This document shows positions 1-10,600 of a stretch of 64,000 bases of DNA, one piece after another. Under the pieces are notes generated by a model. That model was not told the DNA's origin. It worked only from the letters and a program-made list of their open reading frames with translations, and searched no databases. Every line of letters starts with the position of its first letter. The first letter of the stretch is position 1. Made by a program: the position numbers and the translations under genes. Source of the DNA: Delftia sp. PS-11 (GTDB lineage: Bacteria > Pseudomonadota > Gammaproteobacteria > Burkholderiales > Burkholderiaceae_C); contig NZ_JACSYA010000031.1 of NCBI RefSeq assembly GCF_029870285.1, positions 1 to 64,000 of the forward strand, given 5' to 3'.

Positions 1-112
1 CTGGCAGGAGTGGGGTACGGCTGGACCGATGGCTGTCAGCTTTTGGCAAGCGCATTATGAATAATTATGAATGCAGAAGGTTCCAGACCATGACCCCACA
101 GGAGACAAAACC

Positions 113-1999
113 ATGGCCCCGCGTTTCGACGATTTCCATCAACGCTCCATCGAGGAACGCGACGCGTTCTGGGCCGAGCAGGCCGGGCGCATCGACTGGC
201 ATGTGCCGCCGCAGCGCATCTGCGATTACGACAACCCGCCCTTTGCCCGCTGGTTCGTGGGCGGCCAGACCAATCTGTGCCACAACGCGGTGGACCGGCA
301 TCTGGCCGACCGTGCAGACCAGGCCGCGCTGATCGCCATCTCCACCGAGACCGGCACTGAAAAGGCCTATACCTTCCGCGAGCTGCATGCCGAGGTGCAG
401 CGCATGGCTGCCGTACTGCAGTCGCTGGGCGTGCAAAAGGGCGACCGCGTGCAGATTTACATGCCCATGATCGCCGAGGCCGCCTTTGCCATGCTGGCCT
501 GTGCGCGGCTGGGCGCCATCCACTCGGTGGTGTTTGGCGGCTTTGCTTCAGCGGCGCTGGCTTCGCGCATCGACGATGCCGAGCCCAAGGTCATCGTCAG
601 CGCCGACGCAGGCTCGCGCGGCGGGCGTGTCGTGGCCTACAAGCCGCTGCTGGACGAGGCGCTCAAGCTGTCGCAGCACCAGCCCGATGCGCTGCTGATT
701 GTGGACCGGGGTCTGGCGCCCGCGCCCATGCGAGCGGGCCGCGACCATGACTGGGCCAGCCTGCGCGCCCTGCACGCCGATGCGCAACTGCCCTGCACCT
801 GGGTCGAGGCCACCGACCCGAGCTACACGCTCTACACCAGCGGCACCACCGGGCGGCCCAAAGGAGTGCAGCGTGATACGGGCGGCTACACGGTGGCGCT
901 GGCCGCCAGCATGTCCCTGATCTTCGGCGCCGAGGCGGGCCAGACCTTTTTCTGCACCAGCGACATCGGCTGGGTCGTGGGCCACAGCTACATCATCTAC
1001 GGGCCGCTGATCGCCGGCATGGCGACCGTGCTCTACGAGGGCCTGCCGATCCGCCCCGACGCGGGCATCTGGTGGAGCATCGTAGAAAAATACAAGGTCA
1101 CTCACATGTTCTCTGCGCCCACGGCCATCCGTGTGCTCAAGAAGCATGATGCCCAGTACCTGCACCGCCACGACATCTCCAGCCTCAAGGCGCTGTGGCT
1201 GGCGGGCGAGCCGCTGGACGAGCCAACGGCGCAGTGGATCAGCCAGGCGTTGGGCAAGCCCATCATCGACAACTACTGGCAGACCGAGACCGGCTGGCCC
1301 ATTCTGACGCTGTGCAACGGCGTGGAGCCGCAGGTCACGCGCTTCGGCAGCCCCGGCAAGGCCGTCTATGGCTACGACGTCAAGCTCATCGACGAGGTCA
1401 CGGGCGAGGAGCTGCGCGGCGCAGGCCGCAAGGGCGTGCTGGCCATCGAAGGGCCGCTGCCCCCTGGCTGCATGCAGACGGTCTGGCGCGATGACCAGCG
1501 CTTCGTCAACACCTACTGGAAAAGCATTCCCGGCCGTCTGGTCTACAGCACCTTCGACTGGGGCATCCGCGACGAGGACGGCTATTACTTCATCCTGGGG
1601 CGCACCGACGATGTGATCAACGTGGCCGGCCACCGGCTGGGCACGCGCGAGATCGAGGAATGCATCTCGGCCCATGCCCAGGTGGCCGAGGTGGCCGTGG
1701 TGGGCGTGGCCGATGCACTCAAGGGCCAGGCGGCGCTGGCCTTTGCCGTGCCGCGCGAGGCCCTGGACGGCGAGGGCGCCCGCGCAGCGCTGGAGGCTGA
1801 TGTGATGAAGCTGGTCGATGCGCGCCTGGGTGCCGTGGCCCGCCCATCGCGCGTGGTGTTCGTGACGGCCCTGCCCAAGACGCGCAGCGGCAAGCTGCTG
1901 CGCCGTGCGCTGCAGGCCGTGGCGGAAGGGCGCGATCCGGGCGATTTGAGCACCATGGAGGACCCTGCGGCTCTGGCACAGGTGCAGCAGCAACTGTAA
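113..1999 (+). CDS. prpE: Propionate--CoA ligase (propionyl-CoA synthetase)
   Basis: A 628-residue acyl-CoA synthetase of the AMP-forming family that activates propionate to propionyl-CoA through an acyl-adenylate, feeding the methylcitrate pathway. The phosphate-binding loop YTSGTTGRPKGVQ starts near residue 240 and is followed by RDTGGY, as in PrpE proteins. The catalytic lysine of the C-terminal motif (PKTRSGKLLRR) is Lys594. An in-frame ATG lies 14 codons upstream at 71, but the ATG at 113 has AGGAGA about 8 bases before it and matches the usual N-terminus, so it is preferred. The gene stands alone: no prpBCD neighbours are visible. Acetyl-CoA synthetase is the main alternative, and the RDTGGY context favours PrpE. 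Confidence 0.9.
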   Translation: MAPRFDDFHQRSIEERDAFWAEQAGRIDWHVPPQRICDYDNPPFARWFVGGQTNLCHNAVDRHLADRADQAALIAISTETGTEKAYTFRELHAEVQRMAAVLQSLGVQKGDRVQIYMPMIAEAAFAMLACARLGAIHSVVFGGFASAALASRIDDAEPKVIVSADAGSRGGRVVAYKPLLDEALKLSQHQPDALLIVDRGLAPAPMRAGRDHDWASLRALHADAQLPCTWVEATDPSYTLYTSGTTGRPKGVQRDTGGYTVALAASMSLIFGAEAGQTFFCTSDIGWVVGHSYIIYGPLIAGMATVLYEGLPIRPDAGIWWSIVEKYKVTHMFSAPTAIRVLKKHDAQYLHRHDISSLKALWLAGEPLDEPTAQWISQALGKPIIDNYWQTETGWPILTLCNGVEPQVTRFGSPGKAVYGYDVKLIDEVTGEELRGAGRKGVLAIEGPLPPGCMQTVWRDDQRFVNTYWKSIPGRLVYSTFDWGIRDEDGYYFILGRTDDVINVAGHRLGTREIEECISAHAQVAEVAVVGVADALKGQAALAFAVPREALDGEGARAALEADVMKLVDARLGAVARPSRVVFVTALPKTRSGKLLRRALQAVAEGRDPGDLSTMEDPAALAQVQQQL

Positions 2000-2003
2000 G
2001 AAC

Positions 2004-2117
2004 CGCTAACACAACCCTTGATACGTCGTTGCTTCGCCTTGTCGTACGGGTTGTACTGCCTGCGGCTTCGCGCCTCGTCTCAACCGCAAATCTTCGATTT
2101 GCTGGGTCGTGTTAGCG
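2004..2117. repeat. Putative interspersed element bounded by a 14-bp inverted repeat
   Basis: The left arm CGCTAACACAACCC (2004-2017) and the right arm GGGTCGTGTTAGCG (2104-2117) are inverted repeats with 13 of 14 matches. They enclose about 86 bases that hold smaller self-complementary pieces, such as CAAATCTTCGATTTG at 2086-2100. No reading frame is supported. The element sits between prpE and the phosphomutase gene. It looks like a REP/MITE-type intergenic element or a structured terminator. Only one copy is seen in this window, so repetition in the genome is an inference. Confidence 0.5.
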
Positions 2118-2265
2118 ATTCTAAAGAGCATCTCTGGGAGCACGGCTGCCGGGCGGCATGCGCCGCCTGCGCGCCCATGGCGCCTACAATCGCGCCTTGG
2201 GCCGCAGCCGGGCCTTTCTCCGGTTGCGCCGCCTTGTTTTCAACTGACGAGAAAGCGTTTCCGAC

Positions 2266-3654
2266 GTGCAGGCCGCATCTTCCATCTTCAAAGCCTATGA
2301 CATCCGTGGCATCGTGCCGTCCACGCTCAACGAGGAGGTCGCGCGGGGCGTGGGCCGTGCCTTCGGCATGGCGGCGCTGGCGGCCGGCGAGCCTGTGGTC
2401 GCTGTCGGGCGCGATGGCCGCCTGTCCGGACCGGCACTGTCGCAGGCGCTGATCGCCGGCCTTGTGGATGTCGGCATCGAAGTCATCGACATCGGCATGT
2501 GCACCACGCCCATGCTGTACTACGCAGCCAGCACGCTGGCGCATTCGGGCATCCAGGTCACGGGCAGCCACAATCCCAAGGACTACAACGGCTTCAAGAT
2601 GGTGCTGGCCGGCCGCGCCATCTATGGCGAAGAAATCCAGGCCCTGCGCCAGCGCATCGAGCGCGATGACTGGACGGTCACCGGCACGGGCAGCGTGCGC
2701 CATGCCGAGGTGCTGGCTCAATACCAGGAGCGCATCGTGGGTGACGTGCGCCTGGCCCGGCCCATGAAGATCGTGGTGGACTGCGGCAACGGCGTGGCCG
2801 GCGCATCGGCGCCGGGCATCTTCCGGGCCCTGGGCTGCGAGGTGATCGAGCTGTTCTCCGAGGTGGATGGCGAGTTCCCCAACCACCACCCCGACCCCAG
2901 CAAGGCCGAGAACCTGCGCGACGTGATCGAGGCGCTGCGCACCACGGATGCCGAACTGGGCCTGGCCTTCGACGGCGACGGCGACCGGCTGGGCATTGTC
3001 ACCAGGGATGGCCGCAGCATTGACCCCGACCGCCAGATGATGCTGTTTGCCAAGGATGTGCTGTCGCGCGTGCCCGGCGGGCATATCGTCTACGACGTCA
3101 AGTGCACCCAGCGCCTGGCGCCTGCCATCCGCGCAGCGGGCGGCGAGCCTGTCATGTTCAAGACCGGCCATTCCCTGGTCAAGGCGCGCATGAGGGAAGT
3201 GAACGCGCCGCTGGGTGGCGAGATGAGCGGCCATATTTTCTTCAAGGAGCGCTGGTATGGCTTTGATGACGGCACCTATGCCGGCTGCCGTCTGCTGGAG
3301 ATCCTCAGCCGAGAGGCCGACCCCAGTGCCTTGCTCAATGCCCTGCCCACCAGCTTCTCCACGCCCGAGCTGAATGTGGCCTGTGCCGAAGGCGAGCCCC
3401 ATCGGCTGGCAGCGCAGCTGCAGACCCTGGCGGCCGATACCTTCGCTGCGCCGGCCCAGGTCAGCACCATCGATGGCCTGCGCGTGGACTGGGCCGACGG
3501 CTTCGGGCTGATCCGTGCCAGCAATACCACGCCCGTGCTGGTGTTGCGCTTCGAGGGCCAGACGCAGGAGGCGCTGGCGCGCATCGAGGCACAGATGCGT
3601 GCCCTGCTGGAGCGCGTCAAGCCGGGCGCCCATGTGGTTGGCGCCGCGCACTGA
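2266..3654 (+). CDS. Phosphomannomutase/phosphoglucomutase
   Basis: A 462-residue member of the alpha-D-phosphohexomutase family, which interconverts hexose 1- and 6-phosphates for nucleotide-sugar, LPS and exopolysaccharide synthesis. The N-terminus FKAYDIRG is typical. The phosphoserine loop TGSHNPKDYNG places the active Ser at residue 101. The metal-binding loop DGDGDR begins at Asp236. The C-terminal sugar-phosphate loop RASNTTP is present. The start is GTG, since no suitable ATG precedes FKAYDIRG. The gene lies just upstream of waaA, 15 bases away, which fits a role in envelope polysaccharide supply. AlgC-type dual specificity is likely but cannot be decided from sequence alone. Confidence 0.9.
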   Translation: MQAASSIFKAYDIRGIVPSTLNEEVARGVGRAFGMAALAAGEPVVAVGRDGRLSGPALSQALIAGLVDVGIEVIDIGMCTTPMLYYAASTLAHSGIQVTGSHNPKDYNGFKMVLAGRAIYGEEIQALRQRIERDDWTVTGTGSVRHAEVLAQYQERIVGDVRLARPMKIVVDCGNGVAGASAPGIFRALGCEVIELFSEVDGEFPNHHPDPSKAENLRDVIEALRTTDAELGLAFDGDGDRLGIVTRDGRSIDPDRQMMLFAKDVLSRVPGGHIVYDVKCTQRLAPAIRAAGGEPVMFKTGHSLVKARMREVNAPLGGEMSGHIFFKERWYGFDDGTYAGCRLLEILSREADPSALLNALPTSFSTPELNVACAEGEPHRLAAQLQTLAADTFAAPAQVSTIDGLRVDWADGFGLIRASNTTPVLVLRFEGQTQEALARIEAQMRALLERVKPGAHVVGAAH

Positions 3655-3669
3655 GCCCATGCGCAGGCC

Positions 3670-4974
3670 ATGGCTCCACGCTCTCCCATGCACTGGGCGC
3701 GCGCGCTCTACAGTGCCCTGACCTGGGCGGCCCAGCCGCTGCTGCGCCGCAAGCTGAGCCGCCGTGCGCGGGCTGAGCCCGGCTACGCCGAACAGATCCC
3801 CGAGCGCTTTGGCCGCTACCAGCCTTCCTCGCTGGGGCAGGACGGGCGCGGGCAGTGGGTCTGGATTCACGCGGTATCGCTGGGCGAGACGCGTGCCGCC
3901 GCCATTTTGCTGGCCGCGCTGCGCGAGCGCCTGCCCGGCATGCGGCTGCTGCTGACCCATGGCACGGCCACAGGCCGCGCAGAAGGCCGCCGCCTGCTGG
4001 CGGCAGGCGACCTGCAAGTCTGGCAGCCCTGGGATACGCCCGCCGCCGTGCGGCGATTCGCGCGCCAGTTTCGCCCGGCCATCGGCATCCTGATGGAAAC
4101 CGAGGTCTGGCCCAACCTGATCGCCGTCTGCCGGCAGGAGGGCGTGCCGCTGGTGCTGGCCAATGCACGGCTCAGCGATAAATCGCTGGCCCAGGCGCAG
4201 CGCGTGGCGCCTCTGGCCCGTCCTGCCTACGCGTCCCTGGCAGGCGCATGGGCGCAGACCGGGGACGATGCCCGCCGCCTGCGCACGCTGGGCACGCCGG
4301 TGCTCGGCGTTCTGGGCAATCTGAAATTCGATGCCCGTCCCGACACCGTGTTGCTGGAGCGCGCGCGCCAGTGGCGAAGGGCGCTGGCACGCCCCGTGGT
4401 TTTGCTGGCCAGCAGCCGCGAGACGGAGGAAGCCATGCTGCTGCATGCACTGCAGGCCTCGGGACCTGCAGCGCAGCAGGCGCAGTGGCTGATCGTGCCT
4501 CGCCATCCCCAGCGCTTTGATGAAGTGGCGCAGTTGCTGGCGGGAGCGGGCCTGCGTGTGTCGCGCCGCAGCCAGTGGTCAGACGGGCCGCCAGCCGGTG
4601 GCGCCGAGATCTGGCTGGGTGATTCGCTGGGGGAAATGGCGCTGTATTACGGTCTGGCGGATGTGGCACTCATGGGCGGCAGCTTTGCGCCGCTGGGCGG
4701 GCAAAACCTCATCGAGTCCCTGGCCTGCGGCTGCCCTGTGGTGCTGGGGCCGCATACCTTCAATTTCAGTGAAGCATCAGACCTGGCCTGTGCGGCAGGC
4801 GCTGCGTTGCGTGTCAGTGACATGGCACAGGGTCTGGCGCGTGCGCTGGCACTCGCCAACGATCCGCAGGCACGCGGCCATGCCGTGGAGCAGGCGCGGG
4901 GCTTCATGCGCCAGCACCAGGGCGCTGCACATGCCACCGCAGAGGCGGTGGCGGCCATGCTGGCGCGGCACTGA
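3670..4974 (+). CDS. waaA: 3-deoxy-D-manno-octulosonic acid (Kdo) transferase
   Basis: A 434-residue GT30-family glycosyltransferase that adds Kdo from CMP-Kdo to lipid IVA at the cytoplasmic face of the inner membrane. Recognisable segments are the N-terminal membrane-proximal region, WIHAVSLGETRAA, the LLTHGTATGR stretch, the MxTExWPN-like motif LMETEVWPNL, and the C-terminal nucleotide-sugar site GGSFAPLGGQNLIE. Length fits the family. An alternative start is the ATG six codons downstream. It follows the phosphohexomutase gene closely on the same strand and converges on tolC. Confidence 0.92.
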   Translation: MAPRSPMHWARALYSALTWAAQPLLRRKLSRRARAEPGYAEQIPERFGRYQPSSLGQDGRGQWVWIHAVSLGETRAAAILLAALRERLPGMRLLLTHGTATGRAEGRRLLAAGDLQVWQPWDTPAAVRRFARQFRPAIGILMETEVWPNLIAVCRQEGVPLVLANARLSDKSLAQAQRVAPLARPAYASLAGAWAQTGDDARRLRTLGTPVLGVLGNLKFDARPDTVLLERARQWRRALARPVVLLASSRETEEAMLLHALQASGPAAQQAQWLIVPRHPQRFDEVAQLLAGAGLRVSRRSQWSDGPPAGGAEIWLGDSLGEMALYYGLADVALMGGSFAPLGGQNLIESLACGCPVVLGPHTFNFSEASDLACAAGAALRVSDMAQGLARALALANDPQARGHAVEQARGFMRQHQGAAHATAEAVAAMLARH

Positions 4975-4991
4975 GGCTGCTCGCAGCCTGT

Positions 4992-6419
4992 TCAGGGGGC
5001 TGTGCTGCCCAGCGACAGTGCGTCGATGGTGCGCAGATCCTCGTCGCGCAGCGTTCCGGCTGCCTGGCGCAGCTTGAGCTGGCCCAGCAGCACCTGGTAG
5101 CGCGCCAGCGCCAGATCACGCTGTGTCTGGTAGAGCTGGCTTTGCGCGTTGAGCACATCGATGTTGATGCGCACCCCCACCTCGTAGCCCAGCTTGTTGG
5201 CGTCCAGCGCGCTCTGGCTCGATGCCAGCGCGGCCTCCAGCGCCTTGACCTGCGCCAGTCCCGACTGCACGCCGAAGAAGGCCGTGCGCGTGGACTGCTC
5301 GACGTTGCGCTGCGCATCATCGAGCTGCGCGCGTGCCTTGTCCTCCAGAGCCTGCGTTTCCTTGATACGGTTTTGCACGGCAAAGCCGGCGAACAGCGGC
5401 AGGTTCATGACCACGCCGACACTGGCCGTGTTCGTGCGGTAGCTGGAGCCGATCTGCGGCGTGACCGATCCATTGGGGTAGCGGTTGACCACATAGCCGG
5501 CCTGCAGATCCACCGTCGGCTTGTGACCTGCCTCGGCCTTGCGGGTTTCGAGCTGGGCGATGTCCAGCGCCAGCCGTGCCTGGCGCAACTGGGGCTGGCT
5601 TTGCAGGGCGGTATCCACCCAGGCCTGCGCATCGGCCGGCGCCAGCGCAGGCAGTTGCAGGGGCTGTGCCAGCGCGCGCGGTCGGGTTCCGGCGAAGCCC
5701 ACGATCTGGTCCAGCGCCAGTCGCTTGACGCGCACATCGTTTTCGGCAGCAATTTCCTGGGCGGCCGCCAGATCGAACCGGGCCTGGGCCTCGCGCGAAT
5801 CCGTGACCGTGGCCGTGCCGACCTCGAAATTGCGCCGGGCAAATTCCAGCTGCTGGGCGATGGCCTGCTTTTGTGTCTTTACCACAGCCAGGCTGTCTTG
5901 TGCGCCCAGTACATCGAAATAGGCCTGGGCGACACGCACCAGCAAGGACTGTTCGCTGCTGTCGAGCTGTGCCCGTGCCGCATCGGCGCCCCGCTGGCCC
6001 TGGTCATAGGCAATCTTGTTGGCAGGCCGGTACAGCGGCTGCTGCGCGCTGAGCTGCACATTCTGCTGGGGCGAGCGCAAGGTGTTGGGCAGCACGCTCA
6101 CATCGACACGCGTCGTCGTGGCGCCTGCCTGCAGCCCGACGCTGGGCAGCAGGCCAGCGCGCGCCTGCTCCGCCCGGCTGGCTGCGGCCTGGGTTTCGGC
6201 CTGCTGCGCCTGCCAGGGGGCATCGTAGCCACGGGCCTTGGCCACCAGCTCCGACAGGCTCTGACCAGCATCGGACTGGGACGCCAGGGCCATGCCTTGC
6301 GCCTGGGCGGTGGCGCCCAGACCAGCGGCCATGAGCAGCAGCGCCAGATGGCGCAGGGGCCAGGCACGGGGGGCTTGGCGCAGTGAACGGGCAAAAGCAG
6401 GGGGCCGGAGCAGTGGCAT
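4992..6419 (-). CDS. tolC: TolC-family outer membrane efflux protein
   Basis: A 475-residue outer-membrane channel protein of the TolC family, which forms the exit duct for tripartite efflux or type I secretion. A long basic N-region is followed by a signal peptide ending near AQA (about residue 40). The mature protein has the two internally repeated halves rich in Ala, Gln and Leu helices, with YFDVLGAQDSL in the first half and NLPLFAGF and GVRINIDVLNAQSQLYQTQRDLA in the second. It lies downstream of pcm and the rhodanese gene on the same strand. The RND pump operon further upstream lacks its own outer-membrane component, so this protein is a plausible partner. Confidence 0.88.
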   Translation of the reverse strand: MPLLRPPAFARSLRQAPRAWPLRHLALLLMAAGLGATAQAQGMALASQSDAGQSLSELVAKARGYDAPWQAQQAETQAAASRAEQARAGLLPSVGLQAGATTTRVDVSVLPNTLRSPQQNVQLSAQQPLYRPANKIAYDQGQRGADAARAQLDSSEQSLLVRVAQAYFDVLGAQDSLAVVKTQKQAIAQQLEFARRNFEVGTATVTDSREAQARFDLAAAQEIAAENDVRVKRLALDQIVGFAGTRPRALAQPLQLPALAPADAQAWVDTALQSQPQLRQARLALDIAQLETRKAEAGHKPTVDLQAGYVVNRYPNGSVTPQIGSSYRTNTASVGVVMNLPLFAGFAVQNRIKETQALEDKARAQLDDAQRNVEQSTRTAFFGVQSGLAQVKALEAALASSQSALDANKLGYEVGVRINIDVLNAQSQLYQTQRDLALARYQVLLGQLKLRQAAGTLRDEDLRTIDALSLGSTAP

Positions 6420-6510
6420 AGGAAAGGTCCTCGATCAAAACAGGGGCGTCACATATCCTCCGGAGGCGGCGTAGGCCGCGTTCCGGGGCAATTGCTGTGT
6501 CACATACCGC

Positions 6511-6858
6511 TCAGTAGCGCGGCACGCCCGGGTCGCGCTCGCGCGACCAGGCATCAATGCCTCCACTGATGTTGGCGACGGTCTCGAAGCCCTGGTTCAG
6601 CAGGAAGGCGGCGACATGCATGCTGCGTGCGCCGTGGTGGCACAGGCAGGCTGTGGGGCGGTCCGGATCGAGTTCCTGCAGGCGCGAGGGGATCTCTCCC
6701 ATGGGGATGCAGCACAGCTCGAAGCCCTCGGCGCGTACACTGGCCTGGGCCACTTCCCAGGGCTCGCGCACGTCCAGCACAAGGGGCAGGACGTTGCTGG
6801 CGCCGGCAGGGCCGGCCAGCCATTGATCGAGGAGCGCGGGAGGCACTTGGGCAAGCAT
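6511..6858 (-). CDS. Rhodanese-like domain protein
   Basis: A 115-residue single-domain rhodanese, a family that transfers or carries sulfane sulfur on an active cysteine. The substrate loop CHHGARS carries the catalytic Cys, and the VLDVREPWEVAQA motif near the N-terminus is the classic first rhodanese signature. The C-terminal NISGGIDAWSRERDP is also typical. It lies between pcm and tolC on the same strand, with gaps of 63 and 91 bases, an order I recall from related Comamonadaceae. The physiological acceptor is unknown. Confidence 0.88.
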   Translation of the reverse strand: MLAQVPPALLDQWLAGPAGASNVLPLVLDVREPWEVAQASVRAEGFELCCIPMGEIPSRLQELDPDRPTACLCHHGARSMHVAAFLLNQGFETVANISGGIDAWSRERDPGVPRY

Positions 6859-6921
6859 CGGGAGGGGTCCTTGCAGGAAAAGGCAGGGTAGTCACAGCGG
6901 CCCGCCGGGCCGCTGCAGGTT

Positions 6922-7635
6922 TCAGAACGTGAAGCGGGAAGGCTCTTCGAAATGGGACAGCCGTGCGGTGACCACATCCCAGGGCTGCACGGTCTGCAGC
7001 TGCTGGCCGTTTTTCTTGACCAGGGTGAAACGCATCATCGGCAGGTGGCCCACGATGGCGCCCAGGCGGCCGCCATCCCTGAGCTGCGCCAGCAGAGCCT
7101 CGGGCACCTGGGCGACGGAGCCGCTGAGCACGATGACATCGAACTGGCCCAGCGCTGCCGCAGCCTTTGCGCCATCGGCCTGCTTGACTTCGACGTTGGA
7201 GATGCCAGCGCCCAGCAGGTTCTCGCGGGCCATCTCGGCCAGCTCGGGCACGATTTCCAGGGTCACGACTTCCCGTGCCAGGCCAGCCAGCAGGGCCGCC
7301 ATGTGGCCGGAGCCGGCGCCGATTTCCAGCACGCGGTCCGTCGGCTGGATCTTCAGGTCCTGCAGTACGCGCGCCTCGATGCGGGGCGCCAGCATGCACC
7401 AGCCCTTGGCTGCAGCTTCTTCGGGCGTGCCGGCCAGGGGAATTTCAAGGTCCATGAAGGCCAGGCTGGCATGCTCGGGCGGCACGAAATTTTCACGGCG
7501 CACCTTGCCCAGCAGTGCCAGCACGTTCTCGTCGAGCACATTCCAGGGGCGGATCTGCTGCTCGATCATGTGGTAGCGGGCCGCGGCTTGCGGGTCGCTT
7601 TGTTGCTCGGCCAGTCGGTTCAGGGGCAGGTTCAT
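6922..7635 (-). CDS. pcm: Protein-L-isoaspartate O-methyltransferase family protein
   Basis: A 237-residue SAM-dependent methyltransferase of the PCMT family, which repairs isoaspartyl residues in damaged proteins. The N-terminal helix RYHMIEQQIRPWNVLD, the RRENFVPPEHASLAFMD segment, and the SAM loop VLEIGAGSGHMAALL are all characteristic. It is somewhat longer at the N-terminus than E. coli Pcm. It is the first gene of a minus-strand set running into the rhodanese and tolC. Proteobacterial paralogues of this type may not all act on isoaspartate. Confidence 0.85.
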   Translation of the reverse strand: MNLPLNRLAEQQSDPQAAARYHMIEQQIRPWNVLDENVLALLGKVRRENFVPPEHASLAFMDLEIPLAGTPEEAAAKGWCMLAPRIEARVLQDLKIQPTDRVLEIGAGSGHMAALLAGLAREVVTLEIVPELAEMARENLLGAGISNVEVKQADGAKAAAALGQFDVIVLSGSVAQVPEALLAQLRDGGRLGAIVGHLPMMRFTLVKKNGQQLQTVQPWDVVTARLSHFEEPSRFTF

Positions 7636-7679
7636 GGGGGTATCTCCGGGGAAAGGCTTGTCAGGACAAACCTTTGATT

Positions 7680-10600
7680 CTACGAGTCTCGGGGGTGGGG
7701 CGGCGCATCAATGCCGGACTGGCCATTCCAAAGGCGGCGCAGCCAGGCCGCGAAGTCATCGAGGTAGCAATAGACCACGGGCACAACCACCAGGGTCAGC
7801 AGCGAGGAAGTGATGACACCGCCGATCACCGCCTGGCCCATGGGGGCGCGCTGCTCCGAGCCTTCGCTGAGCGCGAAAGCCAGCGGCACCATGCCAAAGA
7901 TCATCGCCAGCGTGGTCATCAAAATCGGCCGCAGGCGCACGCGCGCGGCCAGCAGCAGGGCCTCTTCGCGCGGCAGGCCAGGCACTGCCATGCCCGTGGC
8001 CGGGTCGCTGTGGGTGGCCCGTGCCCGGATGGCGAAGTCCACCAGCAAGATGGCGTTCTTGGTGACCAGGCCCATCAGCATAACCACGCCGATGATGGAG
8101 AACATGGACAGCGCCGAGCCGAACATCATCAGGGCCAGCACCACGCCGATCAGTGTCAGCGGCAGCGATGTCATCAGGGCCAGCGGCTGCAGGAAGCTCT
8201 TGAACTGGCTGGCCAGGATCATGTAGATGAAGACAATGGCCAGCGCCAGCGCCGAGACCGCATAGCCGAAGGACTCGTTCATGCTCTTGGTGGCGCCGCT
8301 GAACTGGTAGCGGTAGCCGGGAGGCAGCGCGATGCCTTCCAGGGCCTTGCGGATATCGGCGGACACTTCGCCCGTCGAGCGCAGGTGGACGTTGCCGCTG
8401 AGCGCCACCTCGCGCGTCATGTCCCGCCGGTTGATCTGGCTCGGGCCCGTCGTGGCCGTGACCGATGCCAGCTGGTTCAGGCGCACGATGCGCGTGCCGC
8501 CATCGGCCGAGGCCAGCGCGAAGGGCAGGCGCTCCAGGTCCTGTGGCGTGGCGCGCGAGCCGGGCGCCAGGCGCACCTTGACATCGTAGGTCTGGTCATT
8601 GCCGGCACGCCAGTTGCCCACGGTTTGCCCGGCGATCCAGGTGCGCAGCGAGGCCGCCATGCTGCCCACCGACAGCCCCAGCTCCGAGGCCGCGTCGCGC
8701 CGCACGGCAATATCGATCACAGGCTTGTCGGGCTTGAGGCTACTGTCCAGGTCCACCAGTCCGGGAACCGTGCGCAGGCGTTCGAGCACCGCCTGATTCA
8801 GGCGTCCCAGCTCGCCCAGATCCGGCCCCTGCAGCGAGAACTCCACCTGCTTTTGTCCGCCGACCGGCTCGCGCTGGCCCACATGGGTCAGCGAGATGCC
8901 GGGAACGCGCAGCAGCTGCTCGCGCAGCACCGCCGACAACTCGTCCCCGCTGCGCTGGCGCAGGTGGCGGTCCAGCAGCCGCACATAGATGTTGGCGTAC
9001 ATCTTGCCCTGCGCACTGCCGGTATTGATCGTGGTCAGCGTATAGCGCACTTCCGGCAGCGCACGGATGATCTCGTCCACTTGGCGTGCCTTGGCCTCGG
9101 TGGCCTCGATGGAGGAGCCCACGGGCGTGTTGAAGCTGACCGTGGTTTCCGAGAAATCGGCCTTGGGCACAAACTCCGTGCCCAGCAGCGGGACCATGAA
9201 AATACTGGCCACAAAAATGGCCAGCGCCACCGCCAGCGTCGCGATCTTGTGCGCAAGAGCCCAGCGCAGAACGCCCTGGTACAGCCCGGACAGCGCATCG
9301 GTGGCACGCTCGAACCATGCCGTCACGCGTCCCAGGGTGCGGTCATAGAGCCCGTTGCTGTGCTGCGTGCCGCTGGCGTGGATGGTCGGGTCGTGCCAGA
9401 CGCTGGAGAGCATGGGATCCAGCGTGAAGCTCACGAACATGGAGATCATCACGGCAGCGACAATCGTCAGGCCGAACTCATGGAAAAACTTGCCGATGAT
9501 GCCATCCATGAAGCCGATCGGCAGGAACACGGCCACGATAGACAGCGTTGTCGCCAGCACCGCCAGGCCGATCTCCTGCGTGCCGTCCAGGGCCGCTTGG
9601 TAGGCGTTCTTGCCCATCTGCACATGGCGCACGATGTTCTCGCGGACCACGATGGCATCGTCGATCAGCAGGCCCACGCACAGCGACAGCGCCATCAGCG
9701 TGATCATGTTGATCGAGAAGCCGAACCAGTACATGAACAGGAAAGTGCCGATCAGCGCAATCGGCAGCGTCAGGCCCGTGATCACGGTCGAGCGCCAGGA
9801 GTTCAGGAACAGAAAGACGATGAGCACCGTAAGCACCGCGCCCTCGATCAGGGTCTGGCGCACATTGTCCACGGCCACCCGGATGGGGCGTGCGCTGTCG
9901 GCAATCGTCTCCAGCCGCATGCCGGGCGGCACTTCGCCGGCCATGGCCTGCAGCGCGGCGTTCAGGCCATCGACCACCTCGATGGTGTTTTCGTCCTGGG
10001 CTTTTTGCACCGACAGCAGCAGGGTTCGGCCGCCGTTGTACAGCGCCAGCGTCTCCAGCTCCTGGGCGCCGTCCTGCACACGGGCGAGCTGCCCCACGCG
10101 CACCGGCGCGCCATTGCGCTGGGCCACGATGATGCGCTCGAAATCCTGCGGGTGCTTCATGCGCGCATCGATCTGCACCACACGCTCCTGGTCACGCGAT
10201 CGGATGGAGCCCAGGGGCAGATCCTGGTTTTCGCTGCGCACGGCGGCGGCCACCTGATCGGGCGTGATGCCATAGGCCTCCAGCGCCTCGGGCTGCAGAT
10301 AGATATTGATCTCGCGCGGCGTGGCGCCCACCAGGCTGACGGCACCCACGCCACGCACATTCTCCAGGCGCTTCTTGAGCACCTGATCGGCCCAACTGGT
10401 CATGGCCACCGCATCGGGGGCCTGCGCGCCGGCCTGCGCGTCGGGCCGCACGGCCACCGACCAGACCGGTGCGCTGGCCGGATCGAAGCGCAGCACACGC
10501 GGCTCCTTGACCTCGTCGCGCAGATTGGGCCGCACCGATGCCACTTTCTCGCGCACATCCTCGGCCGCGCGGCGGCCATCAATGTGCAGCTGGAACTCGA

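Noticed and set aside
2080..4506. A minus-strand open frame of about 800 codons across the phosphomutase and waaA genes.
   Set aside because: Both plus-strand genes have full family motifs; the opposing frame is low-complexity shadow.
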